A stretch of 64,000 nt of DNA from NCBI GenBank assembly GCA_937625935.1, contig OW569369.1:424900-488899 (forward strand). Reading direction: 5' to 3'. The notes under the pieces are model-generated. The model did no database searches, was not told the origin of the DNA, and saw only the letters and a list, made by a program, of their open reading frames with translations. The position numbers and the translations under genes were made by a program. Positions 51,620 through 60,885 of this stretch are shown here, piece after piece; the stretch's first letter is position 1, and each line of letters opens with the position of its first letter. This DNA comes from Tetramitus jugosus. Lineage: Eukaryota > Heterolobosea > Eutetramitea > Acrasida > Vahlkampfiidae.

Positions 51620-53020
51620 ATGACCTCAAACTCTGTCGAGACTTTTACTATCAAACCAACCAACAAGTATAATCGCCCGGTCTCAACCCCGACATTATCT
51701 CTACATGGAATGGACCTCATTGGTGCTCCTGTTCAAATCCATAATCACCGTTTCTTCCATCGCCCCGAACATTTCAAGGATGTGGTCGATACGCTCAAGT
51801 CTTCTCTTGCTGAAGCGCTTGAGCTATACCCACCTGTTGCAGGCACTGTACGGGCGAATGAAAGGGGTGAACTATATATCGCGTTGGATGCGGAAGGAAC
51901 CACTTTTCAGGTCGAAATGAGAGATTCACCTTTCACTGGTGATGCCGATGACATATCTCCTATACCCGGAGTATTGTTGTTACCCACACCATGCAGCGCA
52001 TTAGCAGTGAAAGTGACTCAGTTCTCTTGCGGAACGGTAGCCGTGGCGTCCTCAATGCATCATTTCCTCACTGATCTAAGAGGCTTTCTCGATTTTCTTG
52101 GAGTCTGGGCTAAACTCGCTCGAGGTGAAACGATTGATCTTGGAACGATTCCGCAGGACTGGTCTCACACTCCTGGGCGATTTTTCACTGAGCATAACAA
52201 CTCGACATCTCAAACTGTGTCCCCACCAGCTGCCCCTAAAGGCTATGCAGTACTACGTTCTCTGCCAACAGCTTCTGCCGCTGAAAATTCACTTGTTTTC
52301 TCAGCGGCAGAAGTTCAAAGATGGATAATTACTGAAAAAGCTTTGGCCAATTTGAAAAACGATTTCACATCTGCTTTGGAAGATTGTTCCGATACATGGA
52401 TCTCATCGGGTGATGCATTAACTGCCTTGCTATGGAGTGTCATGACACGCGCTCGCCAAAGTGCAAAGGTTCCCCAAATGCGTTCCAGCGAGGAATCAGG
52501 AACTGGGACTATTGCAATGGCAGCAGATGGACGAGACCGTTCTCCGAACAAGAACATGACTGGTGGACGTTATTTCGGAAACTTCAATGTTCTTTTCATG
52601 ACCACAGTTCCTCGCGCCGATCTATTGTCTTCAGATGCTAAGTCAGGTTCTCGTGTAGCTCTCGCCATTAGAAAGTCTCTAAATGAGCAACTTACATCTG
52701 AAGCTATTGCGGATAGAATACAATTTATGGAAGCACCCGAAAATGCCAGCCCTCCTGGTCGAATTGTTTGGACCGCCGATTTGGCATTTACCAATTGGTG
52801 TCGATTTGATTTACAAGGCGAGGACATGGATTTCGGATGGGGAAAACCATTTGATGCAACTGGAGGTGAAGGTTTTCTTCCACCGGGTTATGTTCGTTTA
52901 CAGCAGCAGAAGACCACTGGAGATGTAACTGTTGTAATAACTGTAGAAAAAGAAGGAGGACACGCGATGAAAACTGACACTTTGTTGAACAAGTATGCAA
53001 CTTTGGTGAGAATCCGGTAG
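51620..53020 (+). CDS. BAHD-type acyl-CoA-dependent acyltransferase
   Basis: A 466-aa protein, start at ATG 51620 (an earlier in-frame ATG at 51485 adds 45 unlikely residues). It has the two BAHD hallmarks: HHxxxD as MHHFLTDLRGF near residue 149, the catalytic His, and DFGWGKP near residue 408, a structural motif. BAHD enzymes move acyl groups from CoA to alcohols or amines and are best known in plants and fungi, where they make specialised metabolites. No transit peptide. Codons and composition are more GC-rich than its neighbours. Acceptor substrate unknown. Distribution suggests possible horizontal transfer. Confidence 0.85.
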   Translation: MTSNSVETFTIKPTNKYNRPVSTPTLSLHGMDLIGAPVQIHNHRFFHRPEHFKDVVDTLKSSLAEALELYPPVAGTVRANERGELYIALDAEGTTFQVEMRDSPFTGDADDISPIPGVLLLPTPCSALAVKVTQFSCGTVAVASSMHHFLTDLRGFLDFLGVWAKLARGETIDLGTIPQDWSHTPGRFFTEHNNSTSQTVSPPAAPKGYAVLRSLPTASAAENSLVFSAAEVQRWIITEKALANLKNDFTSALEDCSDTWISSGDALTALLWSVMTRARQSAKVPQMRSSEESGTGTIAMAADGRDRSPNKNMTGGRYFGNFNVLFMTTVPRADLLSSDAKSGSRVALAIRKSLNEQLTSEAIADRIQFMEAPENASPPGRIVWTADLAFTNWCRFDLQGEDMDFGWGKPFDATGGEGFLPPGYVRLQQQKTTGDVTVVITVEKEGGHAMKTDTLLNKYATLVRIR

Positions 53021-53226
53021 AATTGTCAGTACCTTCCTTCCAGAAAATACGATAAAACCAACAAATATTTCGATCCAATTTTCTCACTTGTCAAGCTTGG
53101 GGCGATATATTTGTTGTAACCTCTTTGTTGCTGGGTGAGAGCACGAATATCTTCTTTTTGCTGACCCCTGATCTGCTTCTTTTTCTGTTGGTTGGCTTTT
53201 CGTCGTCTGACACAAGTCGTATCAGA

Positions 53227-53712
53227 TTAATCGAGAAACTCAAACCAATCGGGTTGAATCTTGGTGATCACTAGAAAGAAACAGATCGTGAAGATGATAA
53301 ACGTGATCGAGAAGGCAATTGTTGTGATTCCCAACCCATAAAAAGCCTTTTGTCGCTTGATGAACCTGCTTTTGCTCTCTTGATTGATCGCCCTGTAGAC
53401 TTTCTTTTTGCATTTGTACCACAATATGCATGCAGCAACTTTTTGTTCCTCCGTTGGCTTGACTGGACTTAGAGAAAAGTCGAGCCAAAATTGTTGTTTA
53501 CCAAGACAGGGTATGTTGGCGGTTGTCAGTGCTGAATCTGGGTTTGACCAAGCAAGAACAGTGCAGTTGGTTGAAAGGCTTTTGAATCTACCGTGAGTGA
53601 CGATCCTCTGACTCAATACGGCAGGAACGAGCAGTAAACCAAAAATCACAGACACGCAGAGGCCCCCGAGGAGTGTGAATGTCACTACAATCGCTGTTGA
53701 TGCGCCCATCAC
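53227..53712 (-). CDS. Two-helix membrane protein
   Basis: A 161-aa protein with hydrophobic segments at about 7-35 (AIVVTFTLLGGLCVSVIFGLLLV) and 126-152 (GITTIAFSITFIIFTICFFLVI), separated by a loop with Cys near 49, 69, 93 and 99 that may form disulfides if outside the cell. No recognised family. Topology (N and C ends on the same side) is inferred from hydropathy. Confidence 0.62.
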   Translation of the reverse strand: MMGASTAIVVTFTLLGGLCVSVIFGLLLVPAVLSQRIVTHGRFKSLSTNCTVLAWSNPDSALTTANIPCLGKQQFWLDFSLSPVKPTEEQKVAACILWYKCKKKVYRAINQESKSRFIKRQKAFYGLGITTIAFSITFIIFTICFFLVITKIQPDWFEFLD

Positions 53713-54076
53713 ACAAAAATGACTTTTGTTGGTTTTTTTGACTTGCCTGTCGCGTAAACAATGAAATTATTGCTCAGACCGACACCGCTTGATGCCAACC
53801 TGGAACAAGACTTGTTTACTGCCCAGTATCGACACCTCTTTCCCTGGGTGGATCCACGCCTCTAGTTCGAGTTTAAGAATGAATGGAGTGAAGAACATCA
53901 CGGCAGAGAAGAAAGCAAGAACCTTTTGTTATTACAATTACTGTTGCCAATCATGATGGAATACTGTGGCATGCACGTACATGTACTTGAGTGATGCCAC
54001 CACCCAACCATGTCCATGATTGAAGATGAGCTCGTGGTGCACCAGCGACATATTTATTATATTGAGATAAAGTGAG
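53713..54076. other. Intergenic, nothing recognised
   Basis: 364 bp upstream of the membrane protein and downstream of the F-box-like gene. No repeat or RNA gene seen. Confidence 0.45.
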
Positions 54077-55717
54077 CTACAATTGATAGTTCTCAATGTC
54101 TGGTACCACAGACTTTGACCACAACCTGAATACACTGAACAAGAATTCGTATGACGCTGCATCTTTTTGTTCACACCAGTGTGACAGTCCAGAACAAACC
54201 AAGATAAAGTCAGCAATATCGTTTGTAGTTAGATGTTGACATCCCAGCATGCTTCTCAATGATTCTAATAGCTTCTCATTGAACTTCATACTGTCACTAT
54301 AATACATTTCAAGTAGACAGTCTTGGTTATTGGCCATAATGTGTATCTCCAGATCAAATACTTCATCTTCATATGCATCTCCATTCACACTTACAGTGAT
54401 CTGAGCCATCTGTAATCCGTCCAAGCTCTTGATCTTAATGTATACAGCTTGATCCAGATTGGTTCCAATTGTATCAGCTTCTCCAATCTTCTCACAGTTA
54501 ACATAGAGAACTACAATGTTATTGGCAAGCTTCATAACTTCAGTATAACGTGGTGATCCTCTGTCCATCCATGCAGGTGAGTTATGATAATTATGGAACA
54601 TACTATGGCCGGAAGCCAGACTTTGAATGACATGATCCCTCTTGCATAGTCCTTCAACATATAGATTAAACTCTGCAAGATCAACTTGTTCCTTCCTCAT
54701 GATTCTTTCCTCTATCGTAGGTGTGAGTACTCCACCTACCTCAGTGTCCTCATGTACAGATGCATATCCAACAATGTACACAATTAACTTTGTTAGACTC
54801 TCAATGCCAGAGTAGCCCAGATGCTGGCTGATACTCTGTAGCTTTGATCTGTCAACCTTCAATACTGTATCTATGAAACATAGCCATGCAACGATATAAT
54901 CTGCTCCAAGAGTTGCAATGTTATTAGCACCATCTTCTCTGTATTTGTAGAAGGAGGTCAGCTGATCATAACTCTGTTGTTTGCCATTCATATCATACAC
55001 TGTTGCCATAACTTCAAATATTCCCTTAGACTTGCTATTATCAACCTTGTTGTACTGCAATAGAGACTTGGCTCTAAACAGAACAATCACCTTTCTCTCT
55101 GGATCATAGATGGAGAAGTTAATAATCTTGTGATGACTACGAGAGTCTCCATCTGTTCCTTCATTCGTATAAACAAGCTTATACTTGACATATCCAAACG
55201 CAATGTGATCCTTTAACTTGATCAGATCAGAAGTAGAAGTTGGAACGAGATTGGGGCTCACACGAAATCTACTGACATCCATGAAGTCACCAGATAGTTT
55301 CTCTCTGTATCTCTTATGAGATACACTCTTTAATGCAGTTCTAACTACAGACATATCACTTTGTACTGCAATGGGATCATTCATCACTTGATCAAGTGCT
55401 TGTGAATACGTTATGTCTAGTTTGACATCTGTCATCCATTGTATTCCACATGATGTCACTGGTAATACAAAACCAATTCTCTTCTCAATAAGTAGTTTCC
55501 AAATATCTTCACTGACTGTATACCATGATTTGTTCACTATGCATACACGAGTCATTCCAATCAGTCCCAACATTTCAAATATCAATGACACTGTTACATT
55601 ATCAAACACTACTACTGCTGTTGAAGGTTGTTGTGATTGAATTGTAGAATCATCGTCATTTAACCTTCTCTTCTTCATGGCACGATCAATCTCTTCACTT
55701 GATGTCTGAATGCTCAT
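54077..55717 (-). CDS. F-box-like protein of unknown substrate
   Basis: A 546-aa protein. N-terminal basic KKRRLN, then an F-box-like helix set at about 36-85 (VVVFDNVTVSLIFEMLGLIG, RVCIVNKSWYTVSEDIWKLLIEKRIGF). The large remainder is unrecognised, with an alpha/beta look and a region near 275-300 rich in Leu/Val. Base use is rich in CAG, CTG and GATC, like the kinase-HECT gene, more than most neighbours. By family an SCF adaptor; substrate unknown. Confidence 0.65.
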   Translation of the reverse strand: MSIQTSSEEIDRAMKKRRLNDDDSTIQSQQPSTAVVVFDNVTVSLIFEMLGLIGMTRVCIVNKSWYTVSEDIWKLLIEKRIGFVLPVTSCGIQWMTDVKLDITYSQALDQVMNDPIAVQSDMSVVRTALKSVSHKRYREKLSGDFMDVSRFRVSPNLVPTSTSDLIKLKDHIAFGYVKYKLVYTNEGTDGDSRSHHKIINFSIYDPERKVIVLFRAKSLLQYNKVDNSKSKGIFEVMATVYDMNGKQQSYDQLTSFYKYREDGANNIATLGADYIVAWLCFIDTVLKVDRSKLQSISQHLGYSGIESLTKLIVYIVGYASVHEDTEVGGVLTPTIEERIMRKEQVDLAEFNLYVEGLCKRDHVIQSLASGHSMFHNYHNSPAWMDRGSPRYTEVMKLANNIVVLYVNCEKIGEADTIGTNLDQAVYIKIKSLDGLQMAQITVSVNGDAYEDEVFDLEIHIMANNQDCLLEMYYSDSMKFNEKLLESLRSMLGCQHLTTNDIADFILVCSGLSHWCEQKDAASYEFLFSVFRLWSKSVVPDIENYQL

Positions 55718-55846
55718 GTCACTGCTTAATAGTTCTGTTCTGTGAAGATGTTGCTGGTTGGGCGGTCTACCAGATTTTTGGGCGGGAAATATGGCAGAAA
55801 TTTGTGAAGTGGATCAAAAAACAGATGCTACGAAACCGAAACGCTT

Positions 55847-56116
55847 TTATTCCATAGGTTCCATACCACTATAGCTCAGTTTCAATGTAAGTTTGTTTCC
55901 AGCAACTATTTTGTATTCAGCAGAATCACACAACAATCTCACACTGACGACATTTTCAATAGATATACATACAGAACCACCAACCGAGAACCATGTTTCT
56001 TTGCGTTTTGTTTCAGGGGTGCATGGAATTTGACATAAAAAAATAAACCGGTTTATGTAAATTACAGGACATAAAATTTTCCTGTCATTCCTTGAACATA
56101 AAACTTTTGCGGTCAA
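55847..56116 (-). CDS. Short hypothetical protein or 3' exon
   Basis: An 89-codon frame. Its stop codon sits inside an AATAAA on the minus strand, the same 3'-end layout as real genes in this window, which is the main reason to list it. The C-terminal half (TWFSVGGSVCISIENV...LTLKLSYSG) is beta-rich. No start context, domain or upstream exon was identified. Confidence 0.35.
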   Translation of the reverse strand: MTAKVLCSRNDRKILCPVIYINRFIFLCQIPCTPETKRKETWFSVGGSVCISIENVVSVRLLCDSAEYKIVAGNKLTLKLSYSGMEPME

Positions 56117-56169
56117 CCACTTGAGTCAACCAAAAGAAACACCAAAAACTCAAAAACAAAACAATCGAC

Positions 56170-58128
56170 ATGAGGCGTTCTACAAGAGGGAAGTATAACA
56201 ATATTAGACCGTTTCTGGACAACACCACCAGTCACATCGTTGTGGAGGGCATACATAACACATACCTCGCCTTTCAGGTCTATAAGAGAGTCAGAACATT
56301 AGAGGAGGTCCAACTACAATCACGTCCACTGTTCAATGCTATTCAATACAGTTTAGGAAAGTATTCAGATTCTACCTTCAAGTGGTCAGGTATCGTGTGG
56401 AGGAAAAGACAGGCAAGATGTCTCGGAACAAAGGAATGTACAACAACGGGTTGCAATTTTGTAAGGTAGACTACTCTTGTTTATTCTTATGCTTTCATGA
56501 CATACTTACACCTATTTCTAAGACCTATACAGAAGCTTCGATCGGTTTGCGATGTCCATAATACACCATTGACTCGATTTCCATGTACCGCAACAATATA
56601 CCACTTTATCTGTGACCTCCAGGAGGAGTATTTATTAATTTTCGGGGAACATTCCCATAAGGAGCCACCTCAACACAGAATTTCTCGATCTGTAAGGCTA
56701 TTGATAGAGAGAGCTGTGACTCAAAAGCCCAATATTACTGGTCTTCAGCTATCCCTCGGTGAATTACTTCCAAAGAAGGCCGCGGCTCTATGTCCCTCTT
56801 TGGCCAATATTGATCGATTGAATGAGCTGCGAAGAAACTGCCTCTCCAAAGTATATGGTGGACCTCTGGATATTTATTCTATTCCCAGAATGTTTTCGCT
56901 GAAGGAAAATTTGGTCAAAAAGAATTATGATGAACAAGAATTCAAGGGAATAACTGTTTCCTACTGGCTATTTCCATACCTTCGGAATTTTGTGGTTACT
57001 GATTCCAACACGTGGATCCAAACTCAGTCTTTCTTCCAAAGCTACTTAGTACCACTGGTGGATTGCTTGGTAATCGATGTAAAACATGATAGCAATTTAC
57101 ATCACTTTGGGATCTGTGGATTTGTACCTGTGATGAACAAAACTGTCATGCTTTGCCGAGTCCAGTTGAATAGTTTAACTGCAGATAGCTATCGTATGGC
57201 GTTCATTCAGTTTTTGAACACTCTAATGGACGACGGGATTGACATCAACCTATTGTTTGATGAGATTTCAGGTATTTTGGTCGATTTTTCAACAGCGCAA
57301 TACCAAGGCTTGAAACTAGCGCTAGAAGAGATCTTCGGGGAGAATGATTTGGCGGAATCGTTGATCAAAGGATGTCATGTACACTGGCTAAGATCCTGCA
57401 AGAGAATAGCCAAGTTGATCTGTTCTCCTGACAAGGAGGAGGCTTTTGTGAACTTCTGCAAAACAATCCCATTTGAGAAGGATTGTGAATCCGTCACAAC
57501 CATATTCAAAGCCATAGGGATCACTTATCCAGGTGCTAGATCATGGGTAGATTGGTGGACTAGGGACTCTAATCTCAAACTACTTTCTCAGGCCTACAGT
57601 CTAGTTGAAAATTGGTGTGATATACCACACACGACGAATAATGTGGAATCATTACACAATATTATGCAATTAGTGCACACCAAGAATGTAGTGGTAAATA
57701 GTTCAACTCTATTTGACATTGATGAAAGAGCGTTCTTAGAATTCAGAAGTATTCTTGCGAATGTTGACCTGTCATACAAGAGCAACAACATAGATGCGCG
57801 TTTAAAGAGAGCAGAGAAACGGAGGACAAAGAGATACTTCAACGACGGTAGGGCACCTGATACTATTTCGCAAGGGATTGGGAGGAGTAAGGAGAACAGG
57901 ACTGGTTTGCAGCGATTTGTGGACTCAATCGCCCAAGTCGATGAATCGGATTGTGATTCAGTTCCTCCTACTGAACAAGTAGACTCAGTAACTGATGACC
58001 ACTGTTCCCTTTCTGTTACACCGGTCGTTTCTAGAAAGGATAGGAGAAGAAGACCTAGACCTCAGAGAACAGATCCAGTGAGTCCAGCCAGCTCTTCTCC
58101 TCTCTCAAAACTAACGAGAAAAGAGTAA
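56170..58128 (+). CDS. Mutator-like (MULE) transposase with zinc-binding N-terminus
   Basis: Exons 56170-56460 and 56533-58128, 72-bp intron (GTAAGG...ATACAG), 628 aa. The N-terminus (about 70-130) has the WRKY/GCM1-type zinc pattern typical of MULEs: W-x-G-x2-W, RCLGTKEC, TTGC, then across the splice VCDVHNTPL. The DDE core follows: Asp279 in LVIDVKHD, Asp348 in ILVDFSTAQ, C-x2-H at 378-381 in GCHVHWLRS, and Glu469 in NNVESLHN. The C-terminal tail is basic and Ser/Pro-rich. All catalytic residues remain, so it could be active or domesticated. Terminal inverted repeats were not found by eye. It lies at the edge of the gene-poor right end. Confidence 0.82.
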
Positions 58129-59767
58129 GTTGTCAAAAACCAGTCTCGCTTGCTTGGTTCCGCATCATCAGCCTTGATGATTTTCTCTTTACCCAAGCAG
58201 CGAGCGGAGCATTAACCCGAAGGCGACAACCCTTTTCCCATTTTCTACTGCCTGCAGAGCAGATGGGTTCTCAATGGCCACATTCCAGTTATGTGGATCA
58301 GAACGCTGTTTTGTTCAACAACTAAAATACAATTTTCCTTTATTTCTCTCGTCTGGATATCGAACAAAAGTTGATGTGGTTTGTTTGTGAAAGAAATTTT
58401 TTTTTATGTCATTTGGACGGTCATAAAACATTTTCATGTCAAGTCTCCAACACAAAAAGTTTATTTTTTGATGTCAAACTCAGGTCACTCTTGTTTCAGA
58501 AATTCAAAAGTTTATTTCACTCAAAATTACTACACCCATGCTGAGCGCAAAATTAATGAGCGAAGAACTAATATGCTTGCAAATTCGACCAAAATTGCTC
58601 AGATAATCGGGAAGAGTACAAAAATGTCCAAGTGGGTAGTATGAAGTACCTGTTGGATTTTGCACTCAATAAACATGAGAACTACCGATGAATGACTGAA
58701 CATATCCTTGATATAGTAGTCAATTCCTTTCTCGAGGCGTTTGTTAAACTCTTTAACAGTTTCTACCGACGGGAGTGATTCATTACCAAGACACTTTAAA
58801 TTATCTTGAAAGCGCTCAACAATTGGTTCAGTCAAATAATCAAATCTCTGTGTGAACTTCAGATGACGCTCTCTGAACAAGCCTCTTCGAATAGTTTTTA
58901 TTGTGTTTCACAGACATTGTTGGTATTTCCAAGATTGTTCATATAGAGTACTCTGTTTTGAGCAGTCTATGTGACAGTTGTCCCATCATTTATTTGTCTG
59001 GGAACAGTATTCCAAAAACTTAAGATAGTAGTTAGAATAATTCTGGAGACTGATGAGAGTAAGATGTTGGGACTGATTGGAATATATTGTGCTCCAGAAC
59101 CGATATTTAGAGATATGATTGCACTAGAATATGTGAGTTAACTGATTCAGTAATACAAATCAAGATAGATAGTCATCACATGGTTGTACCCTTCGGAAGG
59201 GTTATAGTGCGCTATAACAAACCAGAGGACCATGCATCCTCAACAAGATAGTTAGGAGATGAATGTTCAATGTCACATATTGTTCTCCATATATGGTTTG
59301 GAACTTCAGAACATAGAAACAATTACCTCTCACCATTTGGTATTGCTCCACAGACTGGTGTCAGAACAGATTGCAAACTCTTCAGTTTATGATAGTGAGA
59401 TCAGAGATTTATATGAGCAGCAGAAGTTGTATGTTGGTAGTTTAGAAGCCTCTGATGGATATCACAGTAGTGACAGTATCAGAAGAATAACTGCAATGAT
59501 TGGCAGACATGATCCCAAGAATATCAGATTACATCTATCAACATTTATCGATAATGAATATGAAATGAAATGGACATGGTTTATTGAACGATCGTGAGAA
59601 TGACATTTTCATTCCATGAAGATAGAAAATTGTAGGATGACAGTTGCAGTTGTGAAGCTACTTCCATAACTTTGAAGCAGTTTGTGGATACATATTATAA
59701 GAGTAGAAAACCTAGTACACTGAGTCACAGCCAGTGCTCGAAACATTTTATCAACCCTATAAAAGGT
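58129..59767. other. Gene-poor stretch with relic frames
   Basis: About 1.6 kb. Minus-strand frame 58599-58880 (93 codons) and plus-strand frame 59259-59597 (112 codons, SSVYDSEIRDLYEQQKLYVG) look coding in composition but lack neighbours, starts or domains, and may be decayed gene pieces. A paired-hairpin structure occurs at 59181-59225. No terminal repeats of the MULE identified. Confidence 0.4.
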
Positions 59768-59863
59768 CTCCCATACCGGGACTCGAACCCGGGTCTTCCG
59801 GGAACTTTTGCATTTCAGCTGGAAGTGAAAGCCGGATATCCTAACCAGCTAGACTATATGGGA
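59768..59863 (-). tRNA. tRNA-Glu (TTC) with 23-bp intron
   Basis: Minus strand: acceptor TCCCATA/TATGGGA with G as discriminator, anticodon stem TCCGG/CCGGA. The loop is CTTTCA, a 23-nt intron, then C, giving anticodon TTC (reads GAA). T-arm CCGGG-TTCGAGT-CCCGG. The intron has TGAAA pairing with TTTCA of the anticodon loop, the same design as tRNA-Thr at 35.9 kb. Confidence 0.92.
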
Positions 59864-60081
59864 AGATATTAGTTTCATTTTTGGGTAAATAAATACGAAA
59901 AAACGTGTTAAAAAACGCGAACACATCAAAACAAGGACCGTCAGCACAGGCGGTAATGATCAGCAGAAGTGCATTCAGTGGTTTAACTGCACAAAAGTGT
60001 TGAAGGATTCCACGGCGGAGATTAATGGTAGGATGAGAGGTAAGCAAGGAGGAAATTGAGACCTGGGCTGGTCGGGATAAT

Positions 60082-60885
60082 GTGCATAGAGTAGAATTGA
60101 GAGGAAATTTGGCCATTTTATCCACCAAAGATCCTAGATGTGCGAATACACTTCTGGAATCGGAATTGATGAAGATGAGATTCAGAGTGAGTAAAATGGA
60201 TGGAGCAAACAAGAGGGTCGAAATGACAACAATGACAACAACACCAGCAATTGAGATTATAGAGGAATCACAGGAAACAATTCTAATGATGGTTCCAAAG
60301 TCCGTGTTAGACCATCCCGATATCTCGGGAGGCATAAAGAAGAAGTTAGAACAGCTGAGGCTTAATGTGGAGTATGCTGCGAGAAATATCGAAACAACAG
60401 AAGGGACCCTTTTCAAATATACTGATGATGATATTGTGTATTTGAATGGAGTTTCCATGTTACGGGTACAAGATATACAGTTGTTGCGGAAAGAGAAATG
60501 TTTGAATTGCAATACACCCAATGGTTGTGAACATCGGTTTTGCAAATCATGTTGTTGTATGGTTCGTTGTAAATTGGATACTCCAGGAAAGAGTGGAAAG
60601 CTTGTTTGTGCGATGCATAGAAAAAATTCGAAAAACGATCATGAGAAGATTGCCACTGCTGTGCCTGCTACGATAGAAGCAACTGTCTCTAATTCAACAG
60701 TACAAGATCTATCTAGTTGCACCTATCCGACAGAGATGTCAGCGGTATCACCGGAATCGCCCACGAGTGGGAATGTTAATCCAACCAACCCAGTCAACAC
60801 GCCTAATCAACCACCATGCCGTTGTTCAAGTGCATGTGTTTATAGGTCGTTTAACAAATGTACCATAGTACTTCCTGTCATGTAA
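60082..60885 (+). CDS. Orphan Cys-rich protein
   Basis: A 267-aa frame. A dense Cys/His cluster at residues 140-179 (C140, C143, C149, H151, C154, three adjacent Cys at 157-159, C163, C176, H179) should bind zinc. The N-terminal part is helical and charged; the C-terminal tail is Ser/Thr/Pro-rich and ends in another CRCSSAC motif. I cannot name the family. It lies between tRNA-Glu and the repeat-rich end; it could be a lineage-specific gene or a companion of a mobile element. A long opposite-strand frame overlaps its 5' half; the Cys pattern favours this strand. Confidence 0.45.
   Translation: MHRVELRGNLAILSTKDPRCANTLLESELMKMRFRVSKMDGANKRVEMTTMTTTPAIEIIEESQETILMMVPKSVLDHPDISGGIKKKLEQLRLNVEYAARNIETTEGTLFKYTDDDIVYLNGVSMLRVQDIQLLRKEKCLNCNTPNGCEHRFCKSCCCMVRCKLDTPGKSGKLVCAMHRKNSKNDHEKIATAVPATIEATVSNSTVQDLSSCTYPTEMSAVSPESPTSGNVNPTNPVNTPNQPPCRCSSACVYRSFNKCTIVLPVM

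Noticed and set aside
55730-58400. Terminal inverted repeats for the MULE
   Set aside because: Searched by eye on both flanks and found none; a computed self-alignment is required before any claim.
59841-60545. 234-codon minus-strand frame over the tRNA-Glu and Cys-rich gene
   Set aside because: It overlaps the 3' side of a tRNA on the same strand and has no domain; the plus-strand frame has the zinc-type Cys pattern.
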